Assembly (NCBI RefSeq): GCF_020443565.1
Contig: NZ_JAIZZN010000002.1
Coordinates: 62,001-126,000, forward strand
DNA length: 64,000 nucleotides
Direction of reading: 5' to 3'
Origin: Clostridium sp. CS001
GTDB lineage: Bacteria > Bacillota > Clostridia > Clostridiales > Clostridiaceae
The position numbers were made by a program, and so were the translations under genes. How positions within the stretch are numbered: the stretch's first letter is position 1; the number at the start of each line of letters is the position of its first letter. Shown one piece after another: positions 15,878-25,027 of the stretch. Under the pieces are notes generated by a model. That model saw only the letters and a program-made list of their open reading frames with translations. It did not search any database and had not been told where the DNA came from.

Positions 15878-16804
15878 TTATATTAAATTATTCTCAACAA
15901 GATTTTTCTTATAGGCATTAAGCTCAGTGTAAACCTCTTTTTTAAATGGATTAATCTTATGACTTTTAACATGATATATTTCGTACATTAGTACTCCAAG
16001 ATTTGCCGTAAGGGCTAAAATGCTAAGGGTAAGCATTGCAGTTGGATTATGTGAGGATTTAACAGCATAAGCAGAAGAGTCAGCAAATGCAGGGAAGGTA
16101 AGGGTAAACATGGCATATAAAGCAAGTGTTTGAGCACGATGTTGAAGCCATGCACCTTTTTTAATTGTGAACTCTGCAAGTGTACAAGCAGTAATAATTA
16201 CAAATCCAGCATAGAAGGAACGATCTGAAATAGCATTATAGCAGTAGGAAATATTCCATAAATCATAGGCAATAATCCAAAACCATAATTGATCCGCCCA
16301 GACCATATCACGTGTCTTTGTTTTGGAAACACGAATACATACCCAGCCTGTAATTGCAAGAATATTAACAATACCAGCTATGCCATTAATGATATTCCAG
16401 GGCCCACCTAAAAGATAAAGACCATTTTCAACAACACCATTTTTGCTAAAACATTCAAAATCACGATATACGGCTTCTAAAATATTAACAGATAATATAA
16501 TGGCAGGGAACATTAGCATGTACTTATTTTTATCAAGACCTTTAATAAAACGCAGTGCCATAAATCCAATAACACCTGCAAGTGCTGAATAGGTCTTTAC
16601 CCAGGCAAACCAATATCCAGAGGTTGTTCCTGCACCAGCAGTTTTGGGCCAAATAGCAATGGTTAAAAATATAGGAAGTATAATGTACATAGCTACAGAA
16701 ATCCATTTGCTGCGGCGAGTAAATTCATTTACTATAAGCAATCCTACCAATAGTGAAATGGCCACCAAAAAAGTTTGCATAGGAATTTTGTCAAAGAAAA
16801 ACAT
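15878..16804 (-). CDS. DUF5692 family membrane protein
   Basis: A 308-residue integral membrane protein with about eight predicted helices, beginning MFFFDKIPMQTFLVAISLL. It has conserved-looking polar patches inside helices (PKTAGAGTTSGYWFAWVKTY and DQLWFWIIAYDLWNISYCYN) that could line a binding cavity. The sequence fits DUF5692, whose function is unknown. ATG 16804 is preferred over ATG 16813 because GGAG lies nine bases before it. It is monocistronic between two strong hairpins. Confidence 0.7.
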   Translation of the reverse strand: MFFFDKIPMQTFLVAISLLVGLLIVNEFTRRSKWISVAMYIILPIFLTIAIWPKTAGAGTTSGYWFAWVKTYSALAGVIGFMALRFIKGLDKNKYMLMFPAIILSVNILEAVYRDFECFSKNGVVENGLYLLGGPWNIINGIAGIVNILAITGWVCIRVSKTKTRDMVWADQLWFWIIAYDLWNISYCYNAISDRSFYAGFVIITACTLAEFTIKKGAWLQHRAQTLALYAMFTLTFPAFADSSAYAVKSSHNPTAMLTLSILALTANLGVLMYEIYHVKSHKINPFKKEVYTELNAYKKNLVENNLI

Positions 16805-16913
16805 TATTAACATCTCCTTTTATAATGTAAATTATTCTAATTATATATTTATTATAACATCTGTTACAATATAAAACAATTAAGGGAAATGTCAATTAAA
16901 GAAGAAGAGGCAA

Positions 16914-16974
16914 CAAAAAAATGTTCCAATCTTCGTAGGGAATTTTCACCTTACAAAGATTGAAACATTTTTTT
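16914..16974. terminator. long bidirectional terminator hairpin
   Basis: AAAAAAATGTTCCAATCTT pairs with AAGATTGAAACATTTTTTT (one mismatch), continuing into GTA/TTAC near the loop. A run of A on one side and T on the other allows action in both directions; it probably ends the aldolase-iminopeptidase transcript. Confidence 0.8.
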
Positions 16975-17021
16975 AGTGCTAGTAGATATACCACTGTGGG
17001 ATTCATATAATGCTGCAATAA

Positions 17022-17903
17022 TTAGTCGTTTTTATTTAACCACTTATTAAGAACTTCTATATATTTCTCATTCTCTTCTACAAATGGCATATGACGACTA
17101 AATTCAAATAATTCCCACTGGGAATTAGGAATCTTATCATACATAGTTTTTGCAATAAGTGGTGAGCAAAGATCAAGCAAACCGCTGATGATTAAACTAG
17201 GTTCTTTAATATCTTCAATCTCTTTCATGAAATCAAAGTTTTTTAATGTACCAGATGGACTAAACTCACTTTGACCCCATGCAGTTACATAGGATTCTTT
17301 TCCAGAGACCCTTGGGCGGCTTAAGCATTCTGGGGAATCCGGTCCTACTGGGCCAGCGCAGTAACGTAGCATGAACTCTGCTTCTGCTTGCCTATATTCT
17401 TTTGATGAATAATCTCCATTTTCTTCTGCTTTTGCAATGGCATCTTGCATTTTCTTTGGAAGATATGCAACTCTTCTACGTTGCTCTTTTTCCCATAGTG
17501 CGGCAGATGGCAGAGTACTGGATAAGATGTAGCTTTTGATTCCCTCTGGTTTATATTGGCAAGCATATTGAATTGCCTGCATTCCTCCCCAAGATTGACC
17601 CAATAAGTGGATTTCGTCTAGGCCTAAGTGTTTGCGTAACTGGATTAATTCTTCAATCCATGTTTTAGCACACCATAAATCAGGACGGGAAGGGGTTGCG
17701 GAAAGTCCGCAGCCCAATTGGTCATACATAATAACCGCACGCCCATCTTCCGCAATTTTGTCAAGTACCTCAAAATAATTATGTGTAGAACCTGGTCCAC
17801 CATGTAATAAAAGCAGTGGCTTTTTATTTCCAGTGCATTCACCTACTATACGATAGTAAGTTTTATATTCTAGATATGGAATATATCCTTCAGTAATCTT
17901 CAT
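17022..17903 (-). CDS. proline iminopeptidase-like alpha/beta hydrolase
   Basis: A 293-residue serine peptidase of the S33 type that removes N-terminal proline from peptides. The oxyanion motif HGGPG (about 34-38) and nucleophile Ser104 (GQSWGG) are present. The acid is probably the Asp in SGLLDLCSP and the base the His in SRHMPF. A helical cap lies between about 125 and 220. ATG 17903 has AAGGAG upstream; an in-frame TTG six bases earlier is less likely. It follows the aldolase gene by 17 bp in the same direction, so both are likely on one transcript. Confidence 0.88.
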   Translation of the reverse strand: MKITEGYIPYLEYKTYYRIVGECTGNKKPLLLLHGGPGSTHNYFEVLDKIAEDGRAVIMYDQLGCGLSATPSRPDLWCAKTWIEELIQLRKHLGLDEIHLLGQSWGGMQAIQYACQYKPEGIKSYILSSTLPSAALWEKEQRRRVAYLPKKMQDAIAKAEENGDYSSKEYRQAEAEFMLRYCAGPVGPDSPECLSRPRVSGKESYVTAWGQSEFSPSGTLKNFDFMKEIEDIKEPSLIISGLLDLCSPLIAKTMYDKIPNSQWELFEFSRHMPFVEENEKYIEVLNKWLNKND

Positions 17904-17920
17904 GATCAATCTCCTTATGT

Positions 17921-18808
17921 CTATTTTATGGAAGCTTCATAAATTGTAAGAATTGAATTGGATAACATCAAATCAAATTCTTTGTCTGTTTGATTAGAGG
18001 TTAATCCCTGAGATAGAGCACGGGAAAAACTAGCAATTAGTCCGTGATTGCGCGCAAGCTTTTCATTTGCTTCACTTTGAGAATATCCTCCTGATAAAGC
18101 CACAACACGTAAAACATGTGGATTATCCATTAAATCAGCATAGAAGTTATCCTGTGTTGGTATTGAAAGTTTGAGCATGATTTTGACATCTTTTTCAAGG
18201 GCAGACAATTGATTTAAAATCTCATATTTTAATAATTCTTCTGATTTTTCCTTATCCTTGCTGTGGATATCAACCTCTGGTTCGATAATTGGAACTAGCC
18301 CAGCTGCAGCTATTTCCTTACCAATTTCAAACTGTTGCTCTACTAATTTTCGAATTCCTTCTGGATTAGCTTCTTTAATAACTGAACGCATTTTTGTTCC
18401 AAAAATATTTTTATCAACTGCACGTTTTAATAGTTCTTTCAAATTTGGAATTGGTTTCATAAGTTGAACACCGTTTTCAACTTCAGCAAGTCCTTTATCA
18501 ATCTTTAAAAAAGGTACAACTCCTTTGTTCTCCCAAAGGAAGTCCGCGGTGAATTGATCACAAACCTTACGATCCATAGTGTTTTCAAATAAAATAGCAC
18601 CTAAAATGTGCTCTGAATTGAATGAAGGGTTAGTGATAATACGTGTCCTCATTTCATGTACCAAATTGAACATTTCTTGGTCATTTGAATAACAGTCTTT
18701 CGTAATTCCATATTGCAAAAGTGCAGTAGGAGTGCTGCCACCACTTTGGTCTAACGCAGCGATAAACCCTTTTCCAGAATAGATTCGGCTTATTTGTTCC
18801 TGATTCAT
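17921..18808 (-). CDS. fda: class I fructose-bisphosphate aldolase
   Basis: A 295-residue Schiff-base aldolase of the bacterial FdaB type that splits fructose 1,6-bisphosphate into DHAP and glyceraldehyde 3-phosphate. Typical stretches are [48 protein letters not shown] and [21 protein letters not shown] near the C terminus binds phosphate in relatives. The Schiff-base lysine is most likely in [11 protein letters not shown] 18808 follows AAAGGGGATAATTAT. Most clostridia also have a class II enzyme, so this may be a second aldolase. It leads an operon with the iminopeptidase. Confidence 0.92.
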   Translation of the reverse strand: MNQEQISRIYSGKGFIAALDQSGGSTPTALLQYGITKDCYSNDQEMFNLVHEMRTRIITNPSFNSEHILGAILFENTMDRKVCDQFTADFLWENKGVVPFLKIDKGLAEVENGVQLMKPIPNLKELLKRAVDKNIFGTKMRSVIKEANPEGIRKLVEQQFEIGKEIAAAGLVPIIEPEVDIHSKDKEKSEELLKYEILNQLSALEKDVKIMLKLSIPTQDNFYADLMDNPHVLRVVALSGGYSQSEANEKLARNHGLIASFSRALSQGLTSNQTDKEFDLMLSNSILTIYEASIK

Positions 18809-19021
18809 ATAATTATCCCCTTTCATAATTTATCTTTAATTCCATTATAGCACTTATTAGGTAGAAATACATAGCGAACTAGCTGATTGCTGCCTCCCAT
18901 ACAAACTTCCTAAGGTGATTATTTGCAAATATATTGTATTATCTTATGGACAAAGGTATAATTATTGAAGTTAAAGGTTGTTATGCTATAGAGCGTAATG
19001 GCAATTAGAGGAGGATACTTA

Positions 19022-20146
19022 ATGAAAATTTCAAAAAATGATGCATTGATATGGTTTGAATTTTTTTCTCAATTAACTGAGGAAGAGGAAATTGACGTAA
19101 AACATGAGGAAATTATTTATGCTACCTTTGCACAAATTGAGGCAGTGATTGAAAATAGAAATGATAAATTAATAGCGGAGATTGGAAGTTTAAAAACTTT
19201 GGAAAATAGAACTCTTTTCGTGGGAAATGAAGATAAATTCCCAAAAGGATGCCGTTCGTGCCTTTTAGGTACTGGTTTAAATGCAATTAGGAAAACCAAC
19301 AAATGTAACTTAGAGTGTAAGTTCTGTTATAATTATGGACACCTAGATGATATTTCTCCAGTTGGAGAGGATATGTGGGAAATTGGAGGCACTAAATATT
19401 ATGAGAAGGATATTGATTTGCTTCTTTCCATTCACAATAAACCAACTGGCGTGTCTTATGTTTATTTAGAGCCATTTATGGAAATTGAAAAATACTATTC
19501 CATTATAAAAAGATTTAAAGATGCTAAGGTTTATCAACATCTATATACAAATGGTACTTTAGCTACAGAAGAGACATTGAAAGCATTAGGTGAAGCAGGT
19601 CTTGACGAGATACGTTTCAATCTGGGCGCCTCTGCTTGTTCAGACAAGGTTATTGAAAACATTGGAATAGCGAAAAAATACATTAAAAATGTAGGTATTG
19701 AAACACCAATGACTCCTGAGTTTTTTGAATCGTTTTTCAAGAAAAAACATGCAATACTAGATACAAAACTAGATTTTATAAATTGCGCAGAATTACATTT
19801 AAATGAAAATAATATAGATAATTATTATTGGGAAAACATGTATGTTGCTAGACGTGGCTATATATCTCCAATTTGGAGTAGGGAATTGACTTTGAAATTC
19901 ATGAAGATAGCAGATGAAGAAAACTGGGATTTAGCAGTTCATGATTGCTCAAACTATACAAAGTTTGCTAGGGATTTAAATTTGAGTAGCAAAGAGGGTA
20001 TGTGGTTTGGTGCCAGCAATTATGCCTTTGAGTTTTCTAGTATTCCATATGAAGTATTTATACCAATACTCAGTGATGACAGTTTTCAATTTTTAAGTGA
20101 AGAAGAATTACCTGAGGACTATAGACCAGTACTTATGGATTATTAG
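19022..20146 (+). CDS. radical SAM domain protein
   Basis: A 374-residue protein with the radical SAM cluster motif CNLECKFC (CxxxCxxC) near residue 99. It is preceded by GCRSCLLGTGLNAIRKTNK and followed by a partial TIM barrel (VYLEPFMEIEKYY, YQHLYTNGTLATEETLKAL, LDEIRFNLGA). The N-terminal 75 residues are helical and not recognised. There is no SPASM cysteine cluster at the end, so it is not obviously a peptide-modifying enzyme. ATG 19022 has AGAGGAGG upstream. It is monocistronic and its substrate is unknown. Confidence 0.82.
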   Translation: MKISKNDALIWFEFFSQLTEEEEIDVKHEEIIYATFAQIEAVIENRNDKLIAEIGSLKTLENRTLFVGNEDKFPKGCRSCLLGTGLNAIRKTNKCNLECKFCYNYGHLDDISPVGEDMWEIGGTKYYEKDIDLLLSIHNKPTGVSYVYLEPFMEIEKYYSIIKRFKDAKVYQHLYTNGTLATEETLKALGEAGLDEIRFNLGASACSDKVIENIGIAKKYIKNVGIETPMTPEFFESFFKKKHAILDTKLDFINCAELHLNENNIDNYYWENMYVARRGYISPIWSRELTLKFMKIADEENWDLAVHDCSNYTKFARDLNLSSKEGMWFGASNYAFEFSSIPYEVFIPILSDDSFQFLSEEELPEDYRPVLMDY

Positions 20147-20192
20147 TACTTTGTCAAAGGATTTTTTAATAAGCAGATTATTACTATAAGAT

Positions 20193-20223
20193 AAGCCCTA
20201 ATGATGTAATATCACTAGGGTTT
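20193..20223. terminator. terminator between convergent genes
   Basis: AAGCCCTA(a)TGAT pairs with ATCA(c)TAGGGTTT around GTAAT. It lies between the radical SAM gene (plus) and the DUF421 gene (minus); the T tract is short. Confidence 0.55.
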
Positions 20224-20229
20224 AATTTG

Positions 20230-20754
20230 CTATGCTTGTTTTTGTGATATGGTTTGTTTAGTCTTCTTTCTCTTTACTGTCTTGTTTCTAAAGTCGTTAG
20301 AAAGCACACTTATATTACCATCAACTTCAAGTATAGCTAAATTCACGTCTTCTATTTGTGACACTCCATGTTCTCTTATTACTTCCATTATTTCATCAAC
20401 GGTAATTTTTGATTTTGCAATGTTTTTATGATTAAGTTTGCCGTTGTATACTAGCATCAATGGCTCTCCTTGAACAAACTTACTAAACTTCGGGAAACGA
20501 TATAAAAACTGCTTAAAGATATAGTTTATTACAAACAAAGCACTAGCAGCCACAAGTCCACCCATTAATGTTGAATTAGGACCAACCATTGCATTTTGAA
20601 CTGAATTACTTATTAATAAAATAAAAACCAAGTCCATAACTGAAAGTTGAGAAAGTTCCTTTTTCCCAAACAAGCGAATGGCCACAATTATAAATAGATA
20701 AACTATAATGGAACTTAGAATTATTTGAAGGTATTCATTGTGAAATATAATCAT
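20230..20754 (-). CDS. DUF421 (YetF-like) membrane protein
   Basis: A 174-residue protein with about three N-terminal helices (residues 8-85) and a soluble YetF-like domain. Family hallmarks are VAIRLFGKKELSQLSVMDLVFI, ISNSVQNAMVG and GEPLMLVYNGKL. The C-terminal part (ITVDEIMEVIREHGVSQIEDVNLAILEVDGNISV) matches the conserved domain. YetF-like proteins occur widely in spore formers; the molecular role is not established. It is monocistronic and divergent from lrgAB. Confidence 0.88.
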   Translation of the reverse strand: MIIFHNEYLQIILSSIIVYLFIIVAIRLFGKKELSQLSVMDLVFILLISNSVQNAMVGPNSTLMGGLVAASALFVINYIFKQFLYRFPKFSKFVQGEPLMLVYNGKLNHKNIAKSKITVDEIMEVIREHGVSQIEDVNLAILEVDGNISVLSNDFRNKTVKRKKTKQTISQKQA

Positions 20755-20901
20755 ATTGTTACTCCTTTGTATCTTCCGCAGTAAATTCTACTTTAAACAA
20801 CTTGGTCACTTAATCCTATTGTAAATTCTCATTTCTCTTTTATTATGTTCTACAAAAGCTTTAAATACCCTTTTATTTGATATTATTTAGATTTATTATA
20901 G

Positions 20902-20940
20902 GTAAGTCCACTTACAGGGAATTAAAACCCTGTTTTTTCT
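20902..20940 (+). promoter_or_regulatory. two hairpins with a T tract upstream of lrgAB
   Basis: GTAAG-tcca-CTTAC is followed directly by ACAGGG-attaaaa-CCCTGT and then TTTTTCTT. It looks like an intrinsic terminator on the plus strand, yet no plus-strand gene precedes it. It could be a leader attenuator of lrgAB or the end of a small RNA. Confidence 0.45.
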
Positions 20941-21039
20941 TGTAATACGACAAATTTCTCTGCTTTAGCGAAGTTTATATGATAAAATGAATTTAGTGAA
21001 AAATGCAAAACCTAAAGAGATGAAAGGAGAAGATTTTAA

Positions 21040-21381
21040 TTGAAGATATTAAGACAAATGGCGCTTTTGTTACTAATGCTTTTTATTGGTGACATTCTTA
21101 ATAGAGTATTTAAGATCCCCGTTCCTGGTAGTATACTGGGCATGATTTTATTATTGTTAGCACTAATAACTGGAATTATTAAGCTACATCAAATTGAAGA
21201 AATCTGCAAGTTTTTGCTGGATCACTTATCCTTTTTCTTTATTCCAGCAGGAGTAGGACTTCTATCAGTAACTGGACTTCTAAAGGATTCCTGGTATTTG
21301 CTATTACTTGTATGTATAATCACAGCTATTTTAGTTATGTCTGTTACAGCACTAATTGTTCAATTTTTAAGGAGGCAGTAA
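21040..21381 (+). CDS. lrgA: CidA/LrgA family holin-like protein
   Basis: A 113-residue membrane protein with four predicted helices and the family motif IPVPGSILGMILLLLAL. LrgA/CidA proteins are holin-like and influence murein hydrolase activity, cell death and carboxylate or pyruvate handling. The TTG start at 21040 has AAAGGAGA upstream. The partner lrgB starts 1 bp after its stop, so the pair is co-translated. No LytSR pair lies next to it; the nearest LytTR regulator is about 22 kb away. Confidence 0.88.
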   Translation: MKILRQMALLLLMLFIGDILNRVFKIPVPGSILGMILLLLALITGIIKLHQIEEICKFLLDHLSFFFIPAGVGLLSVTGLLKDSWYLLLLVCIITAILVMSVTALIVQFLRRQ

Positions 21382-21382
21382 A

Positions 21383-22093
21383 ATGAAAGAAATTCTAAGG
21401 AGTTCGGTATTTGGAGTTATGATTTCACTTATTGCTTTTGAAATTGGACTACTTATTAACAAAAAGACTAGAAAATCATTTTTAAATCCACTTTTAATTG
21501 CCATGACAATTGTTATACTTGCACTAAAAATCTTTGATATTAGCCCGCAGGATTATAATAAGGGAGGGCAAATTATATCTTTTTTCTTGGGACCGGCTAC
21601 GGTTGCCTTAGCCGTACCGTTATTTAAAAACTTAGCAGTTCTTAAAAAGAACGCATTGCCAATAATTGTAGGCATCTTTTCAGGATCCATAGTAAGTGTA
21701 ATCTCTACTATTTTGTTTTCTAAGGTCTTTGGATTAACTGATGTACTTACTCTGTCATTGATACCTAAATCCGTTACAACTCCAATTGGCATTGAGGTTT
21801 CAAAGCAAATTGGAGGAGTTCCTGAAATTACAGTTGCAGCCATTATTGTAACTGGAATTACAGGTGCAATAATGGCACAAGTTATATTCTCAGCATTGAA
21901 AATAAAGGACAAAATAGCAATGGGTATTGCTATTGGAACTTCCGCACATGCAGTAGGAACTTCTAAGGCTATTGAAATGGGAGAAATAGAAGGTGGAATG
22001 AGTGGTTTATCAATTGGGGTTGCTGGACTTATTACAGTCATTATAGCTCCAGTAATAGTTAAAATATTTCAGTACCTTTCCGTTATAAAATAG
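21383..22093 (+). CDS. lrgB: LrgB family protein
   Basis: A 236-residue membrane protein with about seven helices. Typical LrgB stretches are PATVALAVPLFKN, LSLIPKSVTTPIGIEVSKQI and GIAIGTSAHAVGTSKAIEMG. LrgB works with LrgA as a membrane complex. The gene starts 1 bp after lrgA, preceded by AAGGAGG inside that gene, and ends at a hairpin terminator. The length is normal for the family. Confidence 0.92.
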   Translation: MKEILRSSVFGVMISLIAFEIGLLINKKTRKSFLNPLLIAMTIVILALKIFDISPQDYNKGGQIISFFLGPATVALAVPLFKNLAVLKKNALPIIVGIFSGSIVSVISTILFSKVFGLTDVLTLSLIPKSVTTPIGIEVSKQIGGVPEITVAAIIVTGITGAIMAQVIFSALKIKDKIAMGIAIGTSAHAVGTSKAIEMGEIEGGMSGLSIGVAGLITVIIAPVIVKIFQYLSVIK

Positions 22094-22178
22094 ATATAAA
22101 TAAATCATACAAGTTTGGAATCATTCTAGCAATATTGACAATGGTTGTAAGATTAGATATACTATTATTATAAACTTT

Positions 22179-22216
22179 AGACATCTCCCTTATGAATTTT
22201 AGGGGAGTGTCTTTTG
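22179..22216 (+). terminator. terminator after lrgAB
   Basis: AGACATCTCCCT pairs with AGGGGAGTGTCT in 11 of 12 positions, counting wobble pairs, followed by TTTTGTG. Confidence 0.75.
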
Positions 22217-22347
22217 TGCTATTTGATACAATTTCATTACAGGTGTTATAAATTAGATAACAAATGAAACTTTTCATAATGAGAGCTATGAAAAATCAAA
22301 TAAATATAGCGTTATTAAGTAATACTACATGGGAGGAGAGCATGCAA

Positions 22348-22749
22348 ATGTCCAGAAAAATATATATAACTGACTCAGACAAGAATAAACTATTGGAGGT
22401 CATTAACAAATACGAAGATTTAAAAAACAGACAAAATATAAAAAATCTTGAAGCAGAAATAAATAGGGCTGATGTCACTAGTCCAGAAGAAGTACCCGGC
22501 AATGTTATCACAATGAATACAAAGGTAATGTTATTAATGGGAGATGATGAAGAAGTAGTTAGTTTGGTATATCCAAGTGAAGCTGATATCTCAAACAATA
22601 AAATTTCTATATTATCGCCGGTTGGGACAGCCATCCTTGGTTATTCTGAAGGCAGTATTATAGAGTGGGAAGTACCAAATGGGGTTGTGCAAATTGAGGT
22701 AAAAAAAATATTATTTCAGCCAGAAGCTCAAAAACTTTATGACCTATAA
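22348..22749 (+). CDS. rnk: Rnk/GreA C-terminal-like regulator
   Basis: A 133-residue protein resembling the regulator of nucleoside diphosphate kinase (Rnk), which has a short coiled coil and a GreA/GreB-like C-terminal FKBP-type domain. Visible parts are MSRKIYITDSDKNKLLEVI, the helical stretch to about residue 60, EEVVSLVYPSEADISNNKIS and LSPVGTAILGYSEGSIIEWE. The family binds RNA polymerase. ATG 22348 is chosen since AGGAG lies nine bases upstream; ATG 22342 is too close to it. It is monocistronic. Confidence 0.8.
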   Translation: MSRKIYITDSDKNKLLEVINKYEDLKNRQNIKNLEAEINRADVTSPEEVPGNVITMNTKVMLLMGDDEEVVSLVYPSEADISNNKISILSPVGTAILGYSEGSIIEWEVPNGVVQIEVKKILFQPEAQKLYDL

Positions 22750-22778
22750 CTGTTAGCAAGACAATAATATAGCAAATA

Positions 22779-22820
22779 AAACTGCACTAGGTTACTTAGG
22801 TAACTTGGGGCAGTTTCTTT
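22779..22820 (+). terminator. terminator after the Rnk-like gene
   Basis: AAACTGC pairs with GCAGTTT, with an inner GTTAC/GTAAC stem, then CTTTATG. It is a branched or stacked hairpin of about 38 nt. Confidence 0.65.
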
Positions 22821-22983
22821 ATGTTTGTGGAATATAATTTAATGATATGTTAATAATTAAATTATCTAAAATGAATTGTATCACTGGATATGGTATAATA
22901 ATAGTCAAAGAAAGTTAACTCAGAGTGAGTTATTAATTATTAATATTGTTAAATTTAGGGGAAAGAAATGGAGAAGATGAGAA

Positions 22984-24942
22984 TTGAAAGGTAAATGTTA
23001 TTATTGCAATGAGGAATTATCAGAAAGAACTATTAAAAGGCATGTTAAAGGTTGTAAAGTTAGAAAAGAAAACATAGAAAAAGATATGGCTAATTCTAAG
23101 GAAACTAAAAAACAATATGTTTTATCAATTGTTCCACAGTACGACTCAAAGGAGTACTGTTTGTATATAGCTATAGATATAGAGTCAACTTTAAGGAATT
23201 TAGATAGTTTTTTAAGAGATATTTGGTTAGAATGTTGTGGACACCTAAGCAGTTTTATTATAGATGATGTAAGTTATGATTCTTTAATAGATGAAGAGTA
23301 CTTTGAAATCAACGAAACAATGGATTTTAAATTATCACAGGTAATTTCTGTGGGTGATAAATTTAGATATGATTATGATTTTGGTTCCACAACTACATTA
23401 AAGCTTGAAGTTGTAGAGGAATATGTAACAGGGGAAAATCATAGTCAAATAGAAATATTAGCTAGAAATGAAGAAATACAAAACTTTTGTTCAAATTGTA
23501 ATAAAAAAGCAGAGTACTTTAATTATGGAGAAGAAAAGTTTTTTTGTGAAGATTGCATAGATGAAGATGAGGATGATTATGACTTAGTCCATATATCTGA
23601 ATATACAAATTCGCCTAGAGATGGAGTTTGTGGATATGAAGGGGAAAGAGATACAGAAAAGCAGTATTTACCAGGAAATAATTTTAAATTTAAGAAAGCC
23701 AAAACAAAAAAACAAAATAATATAATTCCATATAGAAATAGTGATGAACTGGATATGTATGATGATGAAGAAAATCTTGATTCTTATTTACATAAAGCAA
23801 TGAATAGTATGAATTTAGAAATTGAAGATAAAGTAAACAAGTTATTAAATAGAGTAAAAAGAGGGAAGTTCACACAGGATTTAAGTGAATTATTAAAATG
23901 TAATACAAAACCTGAATTATTAAAGATAGCATCTATTTTTAATATTACCAGGATATCTCAGTTTAATAAAGGGCAATTAGTAGAAAAACTTTTAGAAGTA
24001 TATGAAGAGAAAATAAATGAAGCACTATATTTAATTGATAGTGAAAGATATGAATTTTTAAAAAGCATTGCTGAAAACCAAGGATTTATATATTTTGATG
24101 ATAAAAAGATTACATCGAATCTAGACTATTTTTTAGACGCAGGATTTTTATTTGTAGCTATGAAGGACGAGGGTATATATTTAATCATGCCCACTGAAAC
24201 AATAAATGTTATAAACTCCTTAGATAATGAGGAATATAGAAAGGTTTTAGCTAGAAATACAGAGCTTGTGAAACTATTTTGGGGAATGTCTTATAACTAT
24301 GGTGTATTTCTTATGAGTGATTTCATAAAAAACCTTAATACTTATGTTGACTATTCTTTAGATGAAACTGAGATTTATGAAATAATTGAAAGTGGTTCAC
24401 GTTATTGTGAGGAGTATGTATTACAAGGGAATATAGCTAGTAGCACGGTACTTTATCCAGAAGATATTATTCATACTGCTCAGGAAAGAGAAAAAATTTC
24501 AAGTCATATGGATTTCTGTATTATAAAAAAGGATGAGTTACTTGAATCTGCCAATGTTGAGTATTTAACTGAAAATAAAGTAAGTATGAGATTAAAAAAA
24601 TATTTGAAGAATAATTGGAAATTAGAAGACACGCAGATTGAAATGATTATAATCAATTTATACGATGATATTCAAGAAAGTGAAAAGGAAGAGGTAATAG
24701 AGGATATCCTTGATGCATTGGGAGAGGTAAGTGGAAATGAACTTGAAAAATTATTAGTGGAAATCAATAGTTTTATAAATAATACTAGACTTTGGAAGTT
24801 AAAAGGATATACTTTAAATGAATTTAATTCCATGAATAATAATGATTCTACTCCTAAGATAGGAAGAAATGATCCTTGCATATGCGGAAGTGGTAAAAAG
24901 TACAAAAGATGTTGTGGATCTAAGGTTATTGAGCTATTTTAG
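22984..24942 (+). CDS. multidomain pRiA4b / SEC-C protein
   Basis: A 652-residue soluble protein built from several modules. It starts with a zinc-finger-like segment (CYYCNEELSERTIKRHVKGC) and then a plasmid pRiA4b ORF-3-like domain (about 43-160; SQVISVGDKFRYDYDFGSTT). A second zinc ribbon follows (CSNC...CEDC, about 168-191), then a long acidic region and a SAP/Rho_N-like helix pair (about 300-345). It ends with a SEC-C motif (RNDPCICGSGKKYKRCC). The start is TTG with GGAG upstream. Such SEC-C proteins are thought to bind nucleic acid or ribosomes, but the function of this combination is unknown. Confidence 0.75.
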   Translation: MKGKCYYCNEELSERTIKRHVKGCKVRKENIEKDMANSKETKKQYVLSIVPQYDSKEYCLYIAIDIESTLRNLDSFLRDIWLECCGHLSSFIIDDVSYDSLIDEEYFEINETMDFKLSQVISVGDKFRYDYDFGSTTTLKLEVVEEYVTGENHSQIEILARNEEIQNFCSNCNKKAEYFNYGEEKFFCEDCIDEDEDDYDLVHISEYTNSPRDGVCGYEGERDTEKQYLPGNNFKFKKAKTKKQNNIIPYRNSDELDMYDDEENLDSYLHKAMNSMNLEIEDKVNKLLNRVKRGKFTQDLSELLKCNTKPELLKIASIFNITRISQFNKGQLVEKLLEVYEEKINEALYLIDSERYEFLKSIAENQGFIYFDDKKITSNLDYFLDAGFLFVAMKDEGIYLIMPTETINVINSLDNEEYRKVLARNTELVKLFWGMSYNYGVFLMSDFIKNLNTYVDYSLDETEIYEIIESGSRYCEEYVLQGNIASSTVLYPEDIIHTAQEREKISSHMDFCIIKKDELLESANVEYLTENKVSMRLKKYLKNNWKLEDTQIEMIIINLYDDIQESEKEEVIEDILDALGEVSGNELEKLLVEINSFINNTRLWKLKGYTLNEFNSMNNNDSTPKIGRNDPCICGSGKKYKRCCGSKVIELF

Positions 24943-24977
24943 CAATATTGATAATATTTATAACATAGGTTGAAATT

Positions 24978-25000
24978 TGCCACATGATATTTAGGTGGCA
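24978..25000. terminator. weak hairpin between the SEC-C gene and the PAS kinase
   Basis: TGCCAC and GTGGCA form a 6-bp stem with a loop of about 11 nt, followed by TTTGAT. It is a possible weak terminator. Confidence 0.35.
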
Positions 25001-25027
25001 TTTGATATATATTGGGGGAAGTGGAAA

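Noticed and set aside
21553..22041. 162-codon minus-strand frame inside lrgB
   Set aside because: Shadow of lrgB; low-complexity Pro/Ile/Ala content is typical of antisense frames of membrane genes.
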